From Sporosarcina ureae DSM 2281 (GTDB lineage: Bacteria > Bacillota > Bacilli > Bacillales_A > Planococcaceae), in assembly GCF_000425545.1 (NCBI RefSeq), contig NZ_AUDQ01000004.1, positions 1-64,000 on the forward strand: 64,000 nucleotides of DNA, in the 5' to 3' direction. Under the pieces are notes generated by a model, which saw nothing but the letters and a program-made list of their open reading frames with translations, was not told the DNA's origin and did not search any database. A program made the position numbers and the translations under genes. Shown here piece after piece: positions 25,407 to 34,823 of the stretch (positions within the stretch are counted from its first letter, which is position 1; each line of letters opens with the position of its first letter).

Positions 25407-25585
25407 TAACAACTATTTCATTTGTATATCATTATAGGTATATCTTGTCAGAAAAGTCAAACGAATTGAGGTTATAAACTGCCCAACATACAACACAGTG
25501 AATGGCAACAGTCCTCAATTTGATGGCATTTAACCAAATAAGTTTATTGGTTTATTTTTAGTGAGAGTCACGCAGTTTCAAATCT

Positions 25586-26024
25586 TTATTCTAGATGTTC
25601 TTTGAGCTTTTTCTGAACATCTTCTTCTATTTTTTTCACGCGCTCTTCTTTTAGTTTACGTCTTGGTTTAGGATGAAACCATTCGATTTCACCGTTAATA
25701 AATGTTCCTTTAAACTCTTCACCCTGGATCTTTAATTTAAATAACTGAAGTGGCCGAGTTTGATTTCTGCTAATCGAACGTTCGATTTCAATATCATCTG
25801 CTTCATTTCGAATCCCTTGCTCAGATAACAATTCCAACACTTTGTTCTCTATGGCAATTACTTCTTCTTCACCGACGTCTTGCTTCGGATGTGGATGAAG
25901 CCATTGGATTTCACCATCATGATAGTCACCCTTATAATTACGACCTTCTATGATGAGCTTAAACTGAATTCGCTCGTACTGCCTGTCTTCAAAAACTTTT
26001 TCCGCTTCAAAGTCGTCTACCACA
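25586..26024 (-). CDS. hypothetical protein with two tandem repeats
   Basis: A 146-residue soluble protein built of two similar halves. Half 1 has FKLIIEGRNYKGDYHDGEIQWLHPHPK and half 2 FKLKIQGEEFKGTFINGEIEWFHPKP, each followed by a charged helix. The Y/F-K-G-x-Y/F-x-x-G-E-I-x-W core resembles the short DUF5342 (YheE-like) proteins of Bacillus, as if duplicated; this is a weak recollection. GTG 26024 is chosen because GGAGG lies 8 bases upstream; an in-frame TTG at 26050 would include the ribosome site in the coding region. Function unknown. Confidence 0.75.
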
Positions 26025-26612
26025 GGAAACACCTCCAAAAATAGTAACAAGTCTCTTTTTTATAGAATAATTCATCTTACTTCATCCATCACTACTAATT
26101 CAAGCTATTTGGCACAAAGTGAGATTTTTCCATCGTTCAAGTTTACTTATAAAGATCCTTTTCAAATATAAATAAAATTTACATATATCTAAGCAATAAG
26201 TTGTTGTCAAACCAATCACTGTTCTAAGGCACTTGTTATAAACGCAAAATTCAGTGGAAAAATGATGGTCACGGCCAGATTAAAAGCCGTTCAGTCTATT
26301 GCGCCTTTGCTCATTACAAGTCAGCATGCCAAATTCACACTTGGGTAACGGTCTTTTTAAAGCCATTCATAATAAGCACGAATGTTGAGCCTATACACCT
26401 AAAACACCTATAATTCCACTTGGATTGACGACTGGTTCCAGCCTATCAAGTGTTATTACTCATATGTTTAATGATACCCTAATTTCTGTGTTTCAATCAT
26501 TTGAAATGACACTCTAATTATTTTATTGGACTGGTATCTAAGCTGTTCGAACACACTCCAATGCGCGAACTACTAGTCATATAATAATTTATATATAAGC
26601 AGCAAAATTAAC
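26025..26612. other. long non-coding region between the repeat protein and ureD
   Basis: About 590 bases without a supported gene. The first 150 bases hold the upstream region of the repeat protein, with TTGAAT-18-TAAGAT as a possible minus-strand promoter. The rest is AT-rich with scattered stops. About 26,230-26,345 is open on the + strand, but has no ribosome site or clear family match; it may be decayed coding sequence. Confidence 0.5.
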
Positions 26613-26647
26613 AGGAAAAGCCCAACAACTCTTTAGAATTGTCGGGC
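26613..26647 (-). terminator. terminator of the urease operon
   Basis: Minus strand: GCCCGACAATTC and GAGTTGTTGGGC pair (one G-U), then CTTTTCC. Placed immediately after ureD. Confidence 0.72.
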
Positions 26648-26652
26648 CCTGT

Positions 26653-27477
26653 CTAGTACTTCCTTAAAAAACTTGGCTTCGTTTGATACCATTCGTCGCT
26701 AATCACGTGATGGCACACTGAAATAATTCGTTCTATGACCTGTGTGTAGTTTGCTAATATACGGATGGTGAAGCCAGGAACAGCAAGCTTGGATAATCCA
26801 AATGTAAATTCTCCAGCCTCTTGTTGAATTGTTTCATACAATCGATCCAATAAAGCATCGCTTGTCTTTTCTCCAACGACAATCAAGGAACCTAAATGTG
26901 TGTATCCTTCCATAAAACCTAACTCATTCATATGCTGAGACGCTGGATGAAGTTTAATATGATCAAAGGCAACAAGCTGATTTTCCATATAAATCTCCGT
27001 TTTCAAACGGAGCATATCGTAGCTGAACTTTTCTCCTTCCGGCGACCAGCCGGGAGTCAGTATATCGGAATATAGCAATGTTGCGCCTTTTTCCATGTAT
27101 ATACTGTTTTTTTGATAACAACTGGCATCTTTGTATGCGATAAGTGCATCCGGCAAGTACTCTAGATAACTGTCTTTTTTCATATGAAAGATCGTCTCTT
27201 GGTACACTGGCTTGGTGGGCGTTCTATATACTTTCGTCGACGACTGGGTCGTCAACGTCAGCATCGCTCGTTCACCAAGCGTAACTTTCATTTGATACCG
27301 ATCTCCATCTAAATAGCCACCGCCAGGATTTAATAAATAGTAGCATGGATAACTATTCTTATTGAAATAGACAGGGCGCATCACTTTAAATGCACCCTGG
27401 AAGTAGACACTTTTTGCCACGGAGCGTCCTAAGCGGTTTTCCATGACAAGGTCAAGAACGCCTGTCCATTCAGACAT
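26653..27477 (-). CDS. ureD: urease accessory protein UreD
   Basis: A 274-residue UreD/UreH scaffold protein. Motifs include [37 protein letters not shown] and [12 protein letters not shown]. UreD binds apo-urease and, with UreF and UreG, passes nickel and CO2 to the active site. The start overlaps the ureG stop by 8 bases, so expression is coupled. It is the last gene of ureABCEFGD, the order also known in Staphylococcus and S. pasteurii. Confidence 0.97.
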   Translation of the reverse strand: MSEWTGVLDLVMENRLGRSVAKSVYFQGAFKVMRPVYFNKNSYPCYYLLNPGGGYLDGDRYQMKVTLGERAMLTLTTQSSTKVYRTPTKPVYQETIFHMKKDSYLEYLPDALIAYKDASCYQKNSIYMEKGATLLYSDILTPGWSPEGEKFSYDMLRLKTEIYMENQLVAFDHIKLHPASQHMNELGFMEGYTHLGSLIVVGEKTSDALLDRLYETIQQEAGEFTFGLSKLAVPGFTIRILANYTQVIERIISVCHHVISDEWYQTKPSFLRKY

Positions 27478-28090
27478 CTTGTCCTAGTCCTTTTAACAAA
27501 GCATGTTTCCTGACCCACTCTACTACTTCATCTAGCCCTTGATCGTCTTTCAAATTAGTGAAAAAGAAAGGCTTATTTCCTCGGAATACTTTTGTGTCAG
27601 ACTCCATGACTTCAAGACTTGCCCCGACATATGGCGCCAAATCTGTTTTGTTTATAATAAACAAATCAGATTTAATCATTCCTTGTCCGCCTTTGCGCGG
27701 GATTTTTTCACCCTGCGCTACGTCAATTATATAAATGGAAAAGTCTACGAGTTCCGGACTGAATGTAGCCGCTAGATTATCGCCGCCACTCTCTACAAAA
27801 ATCAACTCTACGTCGGGATGCTTTTCCTGCAATTCATTAATCGCCGCAAAGTTCATCGATGCATCTTCTCGAATTGCTGTATGTGGACAGCCTCCTGTTT
27901 CCACCCCGACAATGCGGTCTTCTGGAAGAATACCGTTCGCAACTAAAAACTTGGCATCTTCTTTCGTGTATATATCATTTGTAATGACTGCCATACTTAC
28001 TTCGCCCTCTAAAGCGCGTGTAATCTTTTCGACCAGCATAGTTTTTCCTGCACCAACTGGTCCGCCAACACCTATTTTAATTGCTCCCAT
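27470..28090 (-). CDS. ureG: urease accessory GTPase UreG
   Basis: A 206-residue SIMIBI GTPase delivering nickel. P-loop [11 protein letters not shown]; nickel-binding CPH motif in [44 protein letters not shown] place the start at ATG 28090 ([10 protein letters not shown]), with AAGGA upstream; a longer frame reaches back into ureF but has no conserved sequence. It follows ureF after a short gap and overlaps ureD. Confidence 0.97.
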   Translation of the reverse strand: MGAIKIGVGGPVGAGKTMLVEKITRALEGEVSMAVITNDIYTKEDAKFLVANGILPEDRIVGVETGGCPHTAIREDASMNFAAINELQEKHPDVELIFVESGGDNLAATFSPELVDFSIYIIDVAQGEKIPRKGGQGMIKSDLFIINKTDLAPYVGASLEVMESDTKVFRGNKPFFFTNLKDDQGLDEVVEWVRKHALLKGLGQDV

Positions 28091-28127
28091 TCTAAGCACA
28101 TCCTTATTCTCAATTTCATTGTGTTCG

Positions 28128-28814
28128 TTACGAACTAAAAATACGTATCCCAACACGTTCGTGTTGCATTTGTGAAAGCTCGAGTCCTGGCGATACGACT
28201 CCAAACTCTTCTTGATCTAATTCCATAATTTTGTCTGTTGTTTGCTGAAGTTGTTGTTGAAACGTATAAATAATCTTCTGTCCCGCAGTCTGTCCAAGCG
28301 GGATGGCCCGCACGGCATTTTGTACGAGACTAACAACCGTCGAATATAAATAATATAAAATCGTTGTAGTCTTTTCTACTTGAAGGTGATGTCCGATCAT
28401 TGTAAAAACAATAGCTGGATGTCCGAAAGCTTGTTTGTCACGAATTTTCTGCGCGTAGATAGATAACACTGGTATTTTGTAAATGGATTCGGCAATGTCT
28501 AACATTCTGTCACCCATACGTTGTGTTCCATCACGTGATTCACGGGCAAGATTCTGTACAGTCAATATGCGATCCAATTCCCAAATCTTATTAAGATCAT
28601 CCACATCAAGTGCATCATAAACGAGTCTTACGGCCAAGCCATCTGCATAAGCAAGCTGTTCATGCAGATAGACATTCAACCACTCAGAAAACGTATTGGC
28701 ATCGGTGACCTTGTCGTTTTGGATATACGTTTCCAGTCCAAATGACTGGCTAAAAGAGCCGATCGGAAAACTTGAATCGCATAGCTGTAACAAGGACAAT
28801 GCGTTATTAGTCAT
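28128..28814 (-). CDS. ureF: urease accessory protein UreF
   Basis: A 228-residue all-helical UreF that forms the UreDFG activation complex and acts as a checkpoint for UreG. Motifs [25 protein letters not shown] at the N terminus and [19 protein letters not shown] 28814 lies 8 bases inside the end of ureE (translational coupling); an in-frame alternative upstream adds 11 unconserved residues. Confidence 0.96.
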   Translation of the reverse strand: MTNNALSLLQLCDSSFPIGSFSQSFGLETYIQNDKVTDANTFSEWLNVYLHEQLAYADGLAVRLVYDALDVDDLNKIWELDRILTVQNLARESRDGTQRMGDRMLDIAESIYKIPVLSIYAQKIRDKQAFGHPAIVFTMIGHHLQVEKTTTILYYLYSTVVSLVQNAVRAIPLGQTAGQKIIYTFQQQLQQTTDKIMELDQEEFGVVSPGLELSQMQHERVGIRIFSS

Positions 28815-29262
28815 GGCTATGTCCGATATGACGGAAAGCCTTCGCAACTTTTCGTTCTTCTCGCTTGAATGGAATACCCATTTCTTGTAGCAATTCCTCG
28901 ACTAAATAATCATACTGAACGAGCATATCCTCATCCTCAAACTGCGCAGGTAAATGACGATTTCCGAGCTGATGAGCAATCGTTCCCATTTCAAGCATCG
29001 TCCGCGGGCTAATAATAATTAAATCATCAGAAAGTACGTCAATCAAAATAACATTCTTATCATCCATAAAAAGAATGTCTCCCGCTTCCAAATCACGGGG
29101 TTTTTTTAATCGAATTCCAATTTCACGCCCGTGATCGGTTTCTACACGTTGAATTCTTTTCATTAAATGTGCACTTTCTAAGTACACTTTCTCTTTATGA
29201 AGGCTGTCATACTTACTTGGATCTAAATCTCTAACGTTCATTAAGACTTCTTCTACAATCAT
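28807..29262 (-). CDS. ureE: urease accessory nickel chaperone UreE
   Basis: A 151-residue UreE metallochaperone. An N-terminal peptide-binding-like domain is followed by the metal domain with [18 protein letters not shown], whose conserved His (GNRH) binds nickel at the dimer interface. The tail, [10 protein letters not shown], holds only three His rather than a long His-rich tail, so nickel storage capacity is modest. Start ATG 29262 has GAGGTGA 6 bases upstream; GTG 29271 is too close to it. Confidence 0.95.
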   Translation of the reverse strand: MIVEEVLMNVRDLDPSKYDSLHKEKVYLESAHLMKRIQRVETDHGREIGIRLKKPRDLEAGDILFMDDKNVILIDVLSDDLIIISPRTMLEMGTIAHQLGNRHLPAQFEDEDMLVQYDYLVEELLQEMGIPFKREERKVAKAFRHIGHSHD

Positions 29263-29272
29263 TTTCTTCACC

Positions 29273-30991
29273 TCAGAATAAGAAATAGCGTTGACCCATA
29301 GGTACTACGTCAATCGGATCACATGTTATAAGTTTTCCGTCAATTTTCACTTCATACGTTTGTGGATCTACATCAATATGGGGTGTAGCTGTATTTAATT
29401 TCATATCTTTTTTCGTGAGACTGCGTATATTACGAACAGGCAGTACCACTTTTTCAAGTCCAAGCTTCTCTTTTATTCCTTGATCATATGCAATTTGGGA
29501 AACAAACGTAATAGAACTTTGCGACAATGCCTTACCGAGTGTTGCATACATCGGACGATAAATCATGGGTTGTGGCGTTGGGATCGTCGCATTAGCATCT
29601 CCCATTAAGCTAAAGACTGCCATTCCATTCTTCAATATCATTTCCGGTTTAACGCCAAAGAATTTTGGATCCCATAGGACAAGGTCAGCCATTTTCCCGA
29701 CTTCAATTGAACCGATATACTCGGATACGCCATGAGCGATAGCAGGATTAATCGTATATTTAGCAACATAGCGCTTTACCCGATTATTATCCGAATACTC
29801 ACTATCGCCCTCCATAACTCCAAGCTGGTTTTTCATTTTGTGGGCTACTTGCCATGTGCGAAGTGCAACTTCTCCGATACGGCCCATCGCCTGAGAATCG
29901 GAGCTTGTCATACTAAAGACACCTAGGTCTTGTAAAATATCTTCCGCTGCAATCGTTTCATTGCGAATACGTGAATCTGCAAATGCGATATCTTCTGGCA
30001 CGGAAGGATTTAAGTTATGCGCTACCATCACCATATCCAAATGCTCATCAATCGTATTAATTGTATACGGCAATGTCGGATTGGTAGAAGCCGGCAACAC
30101 GTTCATCATGCCTGCAGATTTAATCAAATCCGGAGCATGTCCGCCTCCTGCACCCTCTGTATGGTACATATGGATACCGCGACCATCAATGGCTTTGATC
30201 GTATCTTCAAAAAATCCGGATTCGTTTAATGTATCCGCGTGAAGTGCGACTTGCACGTCATATTCATCAGCAATGCGTAATGCATGATCGAGAACAGACG
30301 GTGTTGCGCCCCAATCTTCATGAACTTTCAAACCAATCGCACCGGCAATTATTTGTTCAGCTAATGGGCCTCCTGCTGCTGCATGCCCTTTCCCTGTTAA
30401 ACCGATATTGATCGGTTGTCCATCCAAAGCCTTCAGCATGGAATGAAGATGCCAAGCACCTGGTGTGGCAGTCGTAGCTCTAGAACCATCTCCCGGTCCA
30501 GCTCCACCACCGATTAGTGTTGTCGTTCCCGCAGTAAGTGCGACATCTACTTGTGCCGGATTAATAAAGTGCACGTGCGTATCAATTGCACCGGCAGTAA
30601 TGATTTTACCTTCACCCGAAATAACTTCAGTGGACGTTCCAATAATAATATCCACTTTGTCTTGCACAAGCGGATTACCTGCTTTGCCGATACCCGAAAT
30701 TTTGCCGTCTCGAATTGCTAGATCCGCTTTATATATTCCTGTATAGTCCAGCACGACAACATTTGTAATGACTGTATCAGGTACGCGTTCATCTTCTTCG
30801 CGCGTTATGTACGGGTGTTGGCCCATTCCATCGCGAATGACTTTCCCGCCACCGAACACAACTTCTTCTCCATATTTTGTGTAGTCTTTTTCGATTTGGA
30901 TAAATAAATCTGTATCTGCTAGTCGGACAGAGTCTCCGGTTGTCGGTCCGTACATTTGAGCATATTGCTCTCTATCCATTTTAAAACTCAT
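29273..30991 (-). CDS. ureC: urease alpha subunit UreC
   Basis: The 572-residue catalytic subunit; hydrolyses urea to ammonia and carbamate. All nickel ligands are in place: His139 and His141 (THVHF), carbamylated Lys222 ([10 protein letters not shown]), His251, His277 and Asp365 (SSDSQAMG). His224 and Arg341 (ADSRIR) are also kept. The mobile flap is unusual: where S. pasteurii has Cys322-His323-His324, this protein has Ala324-His325-Asn326 (MVAHNL). The catalytic flap His is retained while its neighbours differ. The ATG overlaps the ureB stop (ATGA). A cytoplasmic (alpha-beta-gamma)3 enzyme is expected. Confidence 0.98.
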   Translation of the reverse strand: MSFKMDREQYAQMYGPTTGDSVRLADTDLFIQIEKDYTKYGEEVVFGGGKVIRDGMGQHPYITREEDERVPDTVITNVVVLDYTGIYKADLAIRDGKISGIGKAGNPLVQDKVDIIIGTSTEVISGEGKIITAGAIDTHVHFINPAQVDVALTAGTTTLIGGGAGPGDGSRATTATPGAWHLHSMLKALDGQPINIGLTGKGHAAAGGPLAEQIIAGAIGLKVHEDWGATPSVLDHALRIADEYDVQVALHADTLNESGFFEDTIKAIDGRGIHMYHTEGAGGGHAPDLIKSAGMMNVLPASTNPTLPYTINTIDEHLDMVMVAHNLNPSVPEDIAFADSRIRNETIAAEDILQDLGVFSMTSSDSQAMGRIGEVALRTWQVAHKMKNQLGVMEGDSEYSDNNRVKRYVAKYTINPAIAHGVSEYIGSIEVGKMADLVLWDPKFFGVKPEMILKNGMAVFSLMGDANATIPTPQPMIYRPMYATLGKALSQSSITFVSQIAYDQGIKEKLGLEKVVLPVRNIRSLTKKDMKLNTATPHIDVDPQTYEVKIDGKLITCDPIDVVPMGQRYFLF

Positions 30992-31311
30992 TTTGTATTC
31001 CCGCCTCCCAATGCTCCGTCTACTTTATTGTGAAAACCGTACACTTCTCTTTCTCCAGCATAGTCAATTAGCTGTACTTCTTTTTCATCGCCCGGCTCAA
31101 AACGAACAGCAGCGCCTGCAGGAATATTTAAACGTTTACCATACGTCACATCCCGATCAAACTTTAACGCAAGATTCACTTCATAAAAATGATAATGGGA
31201 ACCAATTTGGATGGGTCTGTCCCCATGATTAATAACTTGTACATGTATATTTTCTGCACCTTCATTACAAATGATTGGTTCATCTTTTAAAATATATTCG
31301 CCTGGTATCAT
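30988..31311 (-). CDS. ureB: urease beta subunit UreB
   Basis: A 107-residue structural subunit. The family core reads [32 protein letters not shown] and [24 protein letters not shown]. At 107 residues it lacks the longer C-terminal extension I recall for S. pasteurii UreB (about 126), so this urease is from a different lineage than the classic S. pasteurii enzyme. Overlaps ureC by 4 bases. Confidence 0.97.
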   Translation of the reverse strand: MIPGEYILKDEPIICNEGAENIHVQVINHGDRPIQIGSHYHFYEVNLALKFDRDVTYGKRLNIPAGAAVRFEPGDEKEVQLIDYAGEREVYGFHNKVDGALGGGNTK

Positions 31312-31341
31312 CGTTACGTCTCCCTTCTTTTCATAAACAAT

Positions 31342-31644
31342 CTATCTTATCGGGTTATGCACTGTGACTAACTTCGTCCCATCAGGGAATGTTGCTTCTA
31401 CTTGAATGTCATCAATCATTTCAGGAATCCCATCCATTACATCTTCACGAGTTAAAATCGTCGCACCATAAGCCATAAGTTCCGCAACTGTTTTCCCATC
31501 TCTGGCACCTTCCATCACCTCATATGTAATAAGAGCCATTGCTTCAGGGTGATTCAATTTAAGTCCTCGTTCCCTCCGTCTTCTGGCAACGTCTGCAGCA
31601 ACAACGATCATTAACTTATCAATTTCACGCGGTAGTAATCGCAT
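31342..31644 (-). CDS. ureA: urease gamma subunit UreA
   Basis: A 100-residue structural subunit with [47 protein letters not shown] and [17 protein letters not shown]. First gene of ureABCEFGD. A strong AGGAGG precedes the ATG. No urea channel (ureI, urtABCDE) or nickel transporter lies in the cluster. Confidence 0.97.
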   Translation of the reverse strand: MRLLPREIDKLMIVVAADVARRRRERGLKLNHPEAMALITYEVMEGARDGKTVAELMAYGATILTREDVMDGIPEMIDDIQVEATFPDGTKLVTVHNPIR

Positions 31645-32209
31645 TGTTCAACCTCCTAAAATAAATAATATATTGCAGTAATACAATTCTCCAATTAAAA
31701 ATGTAATATTCTATAAAGCATAAAAATTATATTAACTTTTTATCCTCTTTTGATTGCTTTACATATTTTGATTCATTCATATAATTCCATTGATAAAGCG
31801 TGTGTGTATAGAGAGGTTCAACTTGTCACAGTTTACCCAAATGCAAGTTAACATAAACGTTGTCCACATAACACTTCGTCGACAAATAAACTATTGTTAG
31901 CGGTCAAAATAGTTTTTCGGTCAAGTTGTCTCTAAATTCGAATCATATCATTAGGTAACGAGTTGTTTAATAAATGGTCTAGTCGCAGTTGATTCGTTAA
32001 AGACTCATAATATCAGGGGGTGATCCGTGAGCCTCTCAACTAGCTAAAACAACTGGGAATGAAGGGTGGTTTACTTTCTTTTTAGAAAGTGAATTGGAGT
32101 TACTGCTACTAATTTATTGTACAGTTTCTCGGCGAAGATTCAAGTGTTCCCGCTTACATAAGGAGCTGGCGAGATATCTACTTCGAAAAGTACTACTCAA
32201 GCTAAACAC
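31645..32209. other. urease upstream region with inverted repeats, hairpin and a tiny open frame
   Basis: About 565 bases between ureA and the rpsI terminator. The ure promoter must lie here but no consensus SigA promoter stands out; TTAATA-16-TAGAAT at about 31,700-31,730 (minus) is weak. At 31,890-31,917 AAACTATT and AATAGTTT form an inverted repeat, with GTTGTC/GTCAA-like words repeated over 31,820-31,930. On the + strand GGGGGTGATCC is followed by GTG and five codons to a stop (32,028-32,048), then a 7-bp hairpin (32,073-32,090). No gene of normal size is supported. Confidence 0.45.
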
Positions 32210-32241
32210 AAAAAAACCCTCCTCATTAAATAATGAGAAGA
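32210..32241 (-). terminator. terminator after rpsI
   Basis: Minus strand: CTTCTCATT pairs with AATGAGGAG around ATTT, followed by GGTTTTTTTG. Confidence 0.9.
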
Positions 32242-32258
32242 ACTTTTGAAAAAACAAA

Positions 32259-32651
32259 TTAACGTTTTGAGAACTGTGGTGCACGACGAGCGCCGCGAAG
32301 ACCGTATTTTTTACGTTCCTTCATACGTGGATCACGTGTTAGGAATCCTGCTGATTTAAGTGCTGCACGGAAATCAGGATCTACAGTAAGCAATGCACGA
32401 GCAACGCCGTGACGGATTGCGCCTGCTTGACCTGTGTAACCTCCACCGTGAACGTTAACGTGGATATCGTAGCTTCCAAGTGTTTCCGTTGTAACTAGTG
32501 GTTGTTTAATGATTTCACGAAGTGTTTCGAATGGTACGTAGTCTTCTACGTCACGATTATTGACGACAATTTTGCCTTCGCCAGGAATTAGACGTACACG
32601 AGCTACTGAACTTTTACGACGGCCAGTGCCGATATATTGTACTTGTGCCAA
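32259..32651 (-). CDS. rpsI: 30S ribosomal protein S9
   Basis: 130 residues. [19 protein letters not shown] at the N terminus and the basic tail [17 protein letters not shown], which reaches the P-site tRNA, identify S9. Cotranscribed with rplM from the promoter at about 33.2 kb; the terminator follows directly. In B. subtilis ybaJ and ybaK come next; here the urease segment does. Confidence 0.98.
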   Translation of the reverse strand: MAQVQYIGTGRRKSSVARVRLIPGEGKIVVNNRDVEDYVPFETLREIIKQPLVTTETLGSYDIHVNVHGGGYTGQAGAIRHGVARALLTVDPDFRAALKSAGFLTRDPRMKERKKYGLRGARRAPQFSKR

Positions 32652-32670
32652 GTGGGTTTCCTCCTCTTAA

Positions 32671-33108
32671 TTAACCGCGAAGCTCGAAAGCTTCTGGTTT
32701 TTGTGCTGCATGCTGATGTTCTGGACCAGCAAATACGTGTAATTTCTTGATTGTTTGACGACCTAGAGGACCGTTTGGAAGCATTCCTTTAATCGCAAGT
32801 TCAAGCATTTTTACAGGGTAGTTCGTACGCATTTCAAGAGCAGTACGTGACTTGATGCTACCTGTGTAACCAGAGTGACGGTAGTACATTTTATCTTTCA
32901 ACTTGTTACCAGTCAATTGGATTTTTTCAGCGTTGATGATGATGACGTGATCGCCTGTATCAACATGTGGTGTAAACGTTGGTTTATGTTTACCGCGTAA
33001 AAGAGTTGCAACTTCTGAAGCAAGACGACCAAGCGTTTGTCCTTCAGCGTCGACAACTAGCCATTTACGTTCGACTTCGTGACCTTTAGCCATGAATGTT
33101 GTGCGCAT
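32671..33108 (-). CDS. rplM: 50S ribosomal protein L13
   Basis: 145 residues. [45 protein letters not shown] and [20 protein letters not shown] are diagnostic of L13, an early-assembly protein. The start MRTTFMAKG is supported by AGGAGG 8 bases upstream and matches B. subtilis. It has its own promoter and a probable autoregulatory leader. Confidence 0.98.
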   Translation of the reverse strand: MRTTFMAKGHEVERKWLVVDAEGQTLGRLASEVATLLRGKHKPTFTPHVDTGDHVIIINAEKIQLTGNKLKDKMYYRHSGYTGSIKSRTALEMRTNYPVKMLELAIKGMLPNGPLGRQTIKKLHVFAGPEHQHAAQKPEAFELRG

Positions 33109-33156
33109 ATTGTATTTCCTCCTAAAATATCAAATCTGTTCCCTTGTTTTCTCTAT

Positions 33157-33195
33157 CCCTAAACACAAATAAACTTCCGGGGCTTGTTTGTGGGG
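33157..33195 (-). promoter_or_regulatory. candidate L13 leader structure
   Basis: In the rplM leader RNA, CCCCACAAA and TTTGTGTTTAGGG can pair across about 20 bases (CACAAA/TTTGTG plus CCC/GGG). Position between the rplM promoter and ribosome site agrees with the Firmicute L13 leader, which mediates feedback repression by L13. Identity is inferred from position and a simple stem, without model comparison. Confidence 0.5.
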
Positions 33196-33215
33196 TTATT
33201 GAAATACCATTTATC

Positions 33216-33244
33216 ATGTTATCCTTTATTGCCAATAAAGTCAA
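33216..33244 (-). promoter_or_regulatory. SigA promoter of rplM-rpsI
   Basis: Minus strand: TTGACT (33244-33239), 17-base spacer, TAACAT (33221-33216), about 110 bases before the rplM start. Confidence 0.82.
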
Positions 33245-33282
33245 GCGTTTTTATGTATACGCCAGGATTAGTTGCCATGACT

Positions 33283-34020
33283 TCAATAAGTGACTTCTAG
33301 CAAGTACAAACCGTGTGCCGCCGCAGTTTTCCCTGCTCTTTGGCGATCTTTTGCCTCGAGTATTTTTTGGATATCTTCGGGCTCGTCCCAACCAATGCCA
33401 ACTGCCAGCAAAGCACCGGCAATCGTACGAACCATATTGTAAAGAAATCCATCTCCTTCCACTTCAAGAATTAGTTCGTCCTGATGCCGTTCAAGTGTAA
33501 GTTTCCGGATCGTACGGACTTTATTCGAGGTAGCGGTCTTCGCCGAACAGAAGCTTGTAAAATCATGTGTGCCGATTAAATAGACAGCACCTGCATTCAT
33601 TCGTTCTACATCTGGATTCCACCTACCTAAATGAACAGCAAAATTACGCTCGAATGGACTTTGCAATTCTCCATAGGACCATTTATATCGATACGTTTTA
33701 CCTTTTGCACCGTAACGGGCGTGGAAATCTTTAGACACCTGTTCAATCGCAGTTATACGTACGTCCTTAGGTAGCAGCACATTCAATGCCATCAGCCAGC
33801 GATCACCTAAATCTAGAGGTGTGTCAAAATGGATGACCTGACCTAACGCATGGACACCAGCATCGGTTCGTCCGCTTGCTACCGCGTGTGATGTCGGGTC
33901 TTTATGCAATTTAACAAGCGCCTTATCTATCTCCGCTTGAACTGTCCGCATGGTTGGCTGGGACTGATATCCAGCAAAATGCGTCCCGTCATACGAAACA
34001 GTCGCTTTCATTCGTTTCAA
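33283..34020 (-). CDS. truA: tRNA pseudouridine synthase A (TruA)
   Basis: About 245 residues; makes pseudouridine at tRNA positions 38-40. The catalytic Asp lies in SGRTDAGVHALGQVIHFDTP; ATVSYDGTHFAGYQSQP begins the fold and HDFTSFCSAKT and GDGFLYNMVRTIAGALL are conserved. I use TTG 34020 (MKRMKATVSYDG): GAGG lies about 10 bases upstream and the length matches B. subtilis. GTG 34029, which overlaps the ecfT stop (GTGA), and ATG 34011 are alternatives. Downstream of the ECF transporter genes in the same transcript. Confidence 0.95.
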   Translation of the reverse strand: MKRMKATVSYDGTHFAGYQSQPTMRTVQAEIDKALVKLHKDPTSHAVASGRTDAGVHALGQVIHFDTPLDLGDRWLMALNVLLPKDVRITAIEQVSKDFHARYGAKGKTYRYKWSYGELQSPFERNFAVHLGRWNPDVERMNAGAVYLIGTHDFTSFCSAKTATSNKVRTIRKLTLERHQDELILEVEGDGFLYNMVRTIAGALLAVGIGWDEPEDIQKILEAKDRQRAGKTAAAHGLYLLEVTY

Positions 34021-34025
34021 TTTAT

Positions 34026-34823
34026 TCACTTCCTCACCCACAGCAATACACCTACCAATAGCACAAATGTGATCAGAACAGCAGTATCCCTCATGTGCCA
34101 AGACAACTGACGGAACCTTGTGCGACCTTCTCCACCACGGTAGCCACGCACTTCCATAGCGATCGCTAAATCTTCTGCACGCTTAAATGCACTGACAAAT
34201 AGTGGTACAAGCAATGGAATGACTGCCTGCACCCGCTCTTTGATGGAACCGGTACTTAAATCAGATCCTCTTGCTAGTTGTGCTTTTAAAATTTTATCCG
34301 TTTCATCCATTAAAGTTGGAATAAAACGAAGAGATATCGACATCATCAATGCCAACTCATGTACTGGCAATTTCAGCTTTTTAAAAGGATTGAGCAACGT
34401 TTCCAATCCATCCGTAATTGAGATTGGTGAAGTTGTTAATGTCAATACTGTCGTAATCAAAACGAGAACTAAAAATCGGATGGATATAAATATACCCATT
34501 CGCAAACCCTCTTCATAAATTTTGATAAACTTCCATTCAAATATAACGGGTCCTTCACGTGTAAAGAAGATATGTAATAGAAGAGTAAAAATGATCAAAA
34601 AGATGACCGGTTTTAACCCGTTGATCAAAAAATATGGTCTAATTCGAGCGAGTGCAATGGCAAACGCTGTGAAGCCAAGCAAAATGGCATAAGACACAAC
34701 GTTATTGGCCAAGAACACCGCTACTACAAACAGAAAGACAAAGAGCAACTTGGAACGGGGGTCCATACGATGCACAATGGATGTACCTGGAATAAAACGG
34801 CCAATAATCATTTTTTCTAACAT
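34026..34823 (-). CDS. ecfT: energy-coupling factor transporter transmembrane protein EcfT
   Basis: A 265-residue integral membrane protein with five to six helices and the two A-R-G-type coupling motifs on cytoplasmic helices (seen as LKAQLARGSD and AMEVRGYRGGEGR). EcfT joins the two ATPases to substrate-specific S components for vitamins and metals. Start overlaps ecfA2 by 7 bases. No S component lies in the cluster, consistent with a shared (group II) module serving distant S genes. Confidence 0.95.
   Translation of the reverse strand: MLEKMIIGRFIPGTSIVHRMDPRSKLLFVFLFVVAVFLANNVVSYAILLGFTAFAIALARIRPYFLINGLKPVIFLIIFTLLLHIFFTREGPVIFEWKFIKIYEEGLRMGIFISIRFLVLVLITTVLTLTTSPISITDGLETLLNPFKKLKLPVHELALMMSISLRFIPTLMDETDKILKAQLARGSDLSTGSIKERVQAVIPLLVPLFVSAFKRAEDLAIAMEVRGYRGGEGRTRFRQLSWHMRDTAVLITFVLLVGVLLWVRK

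Noticed and set aside
28091-28204. In-frame upstream extension of ureG
   Set aside because: It overlaps the end of ureF and lacks conservation; UreG proteins begin just before the P-loop.
31700-31730. TTAATA-16-TAGAAT as the urease promoter
   Set aside because: Poor -35 match in a very AT-rich region; not strong enough to list as a promoter feature.
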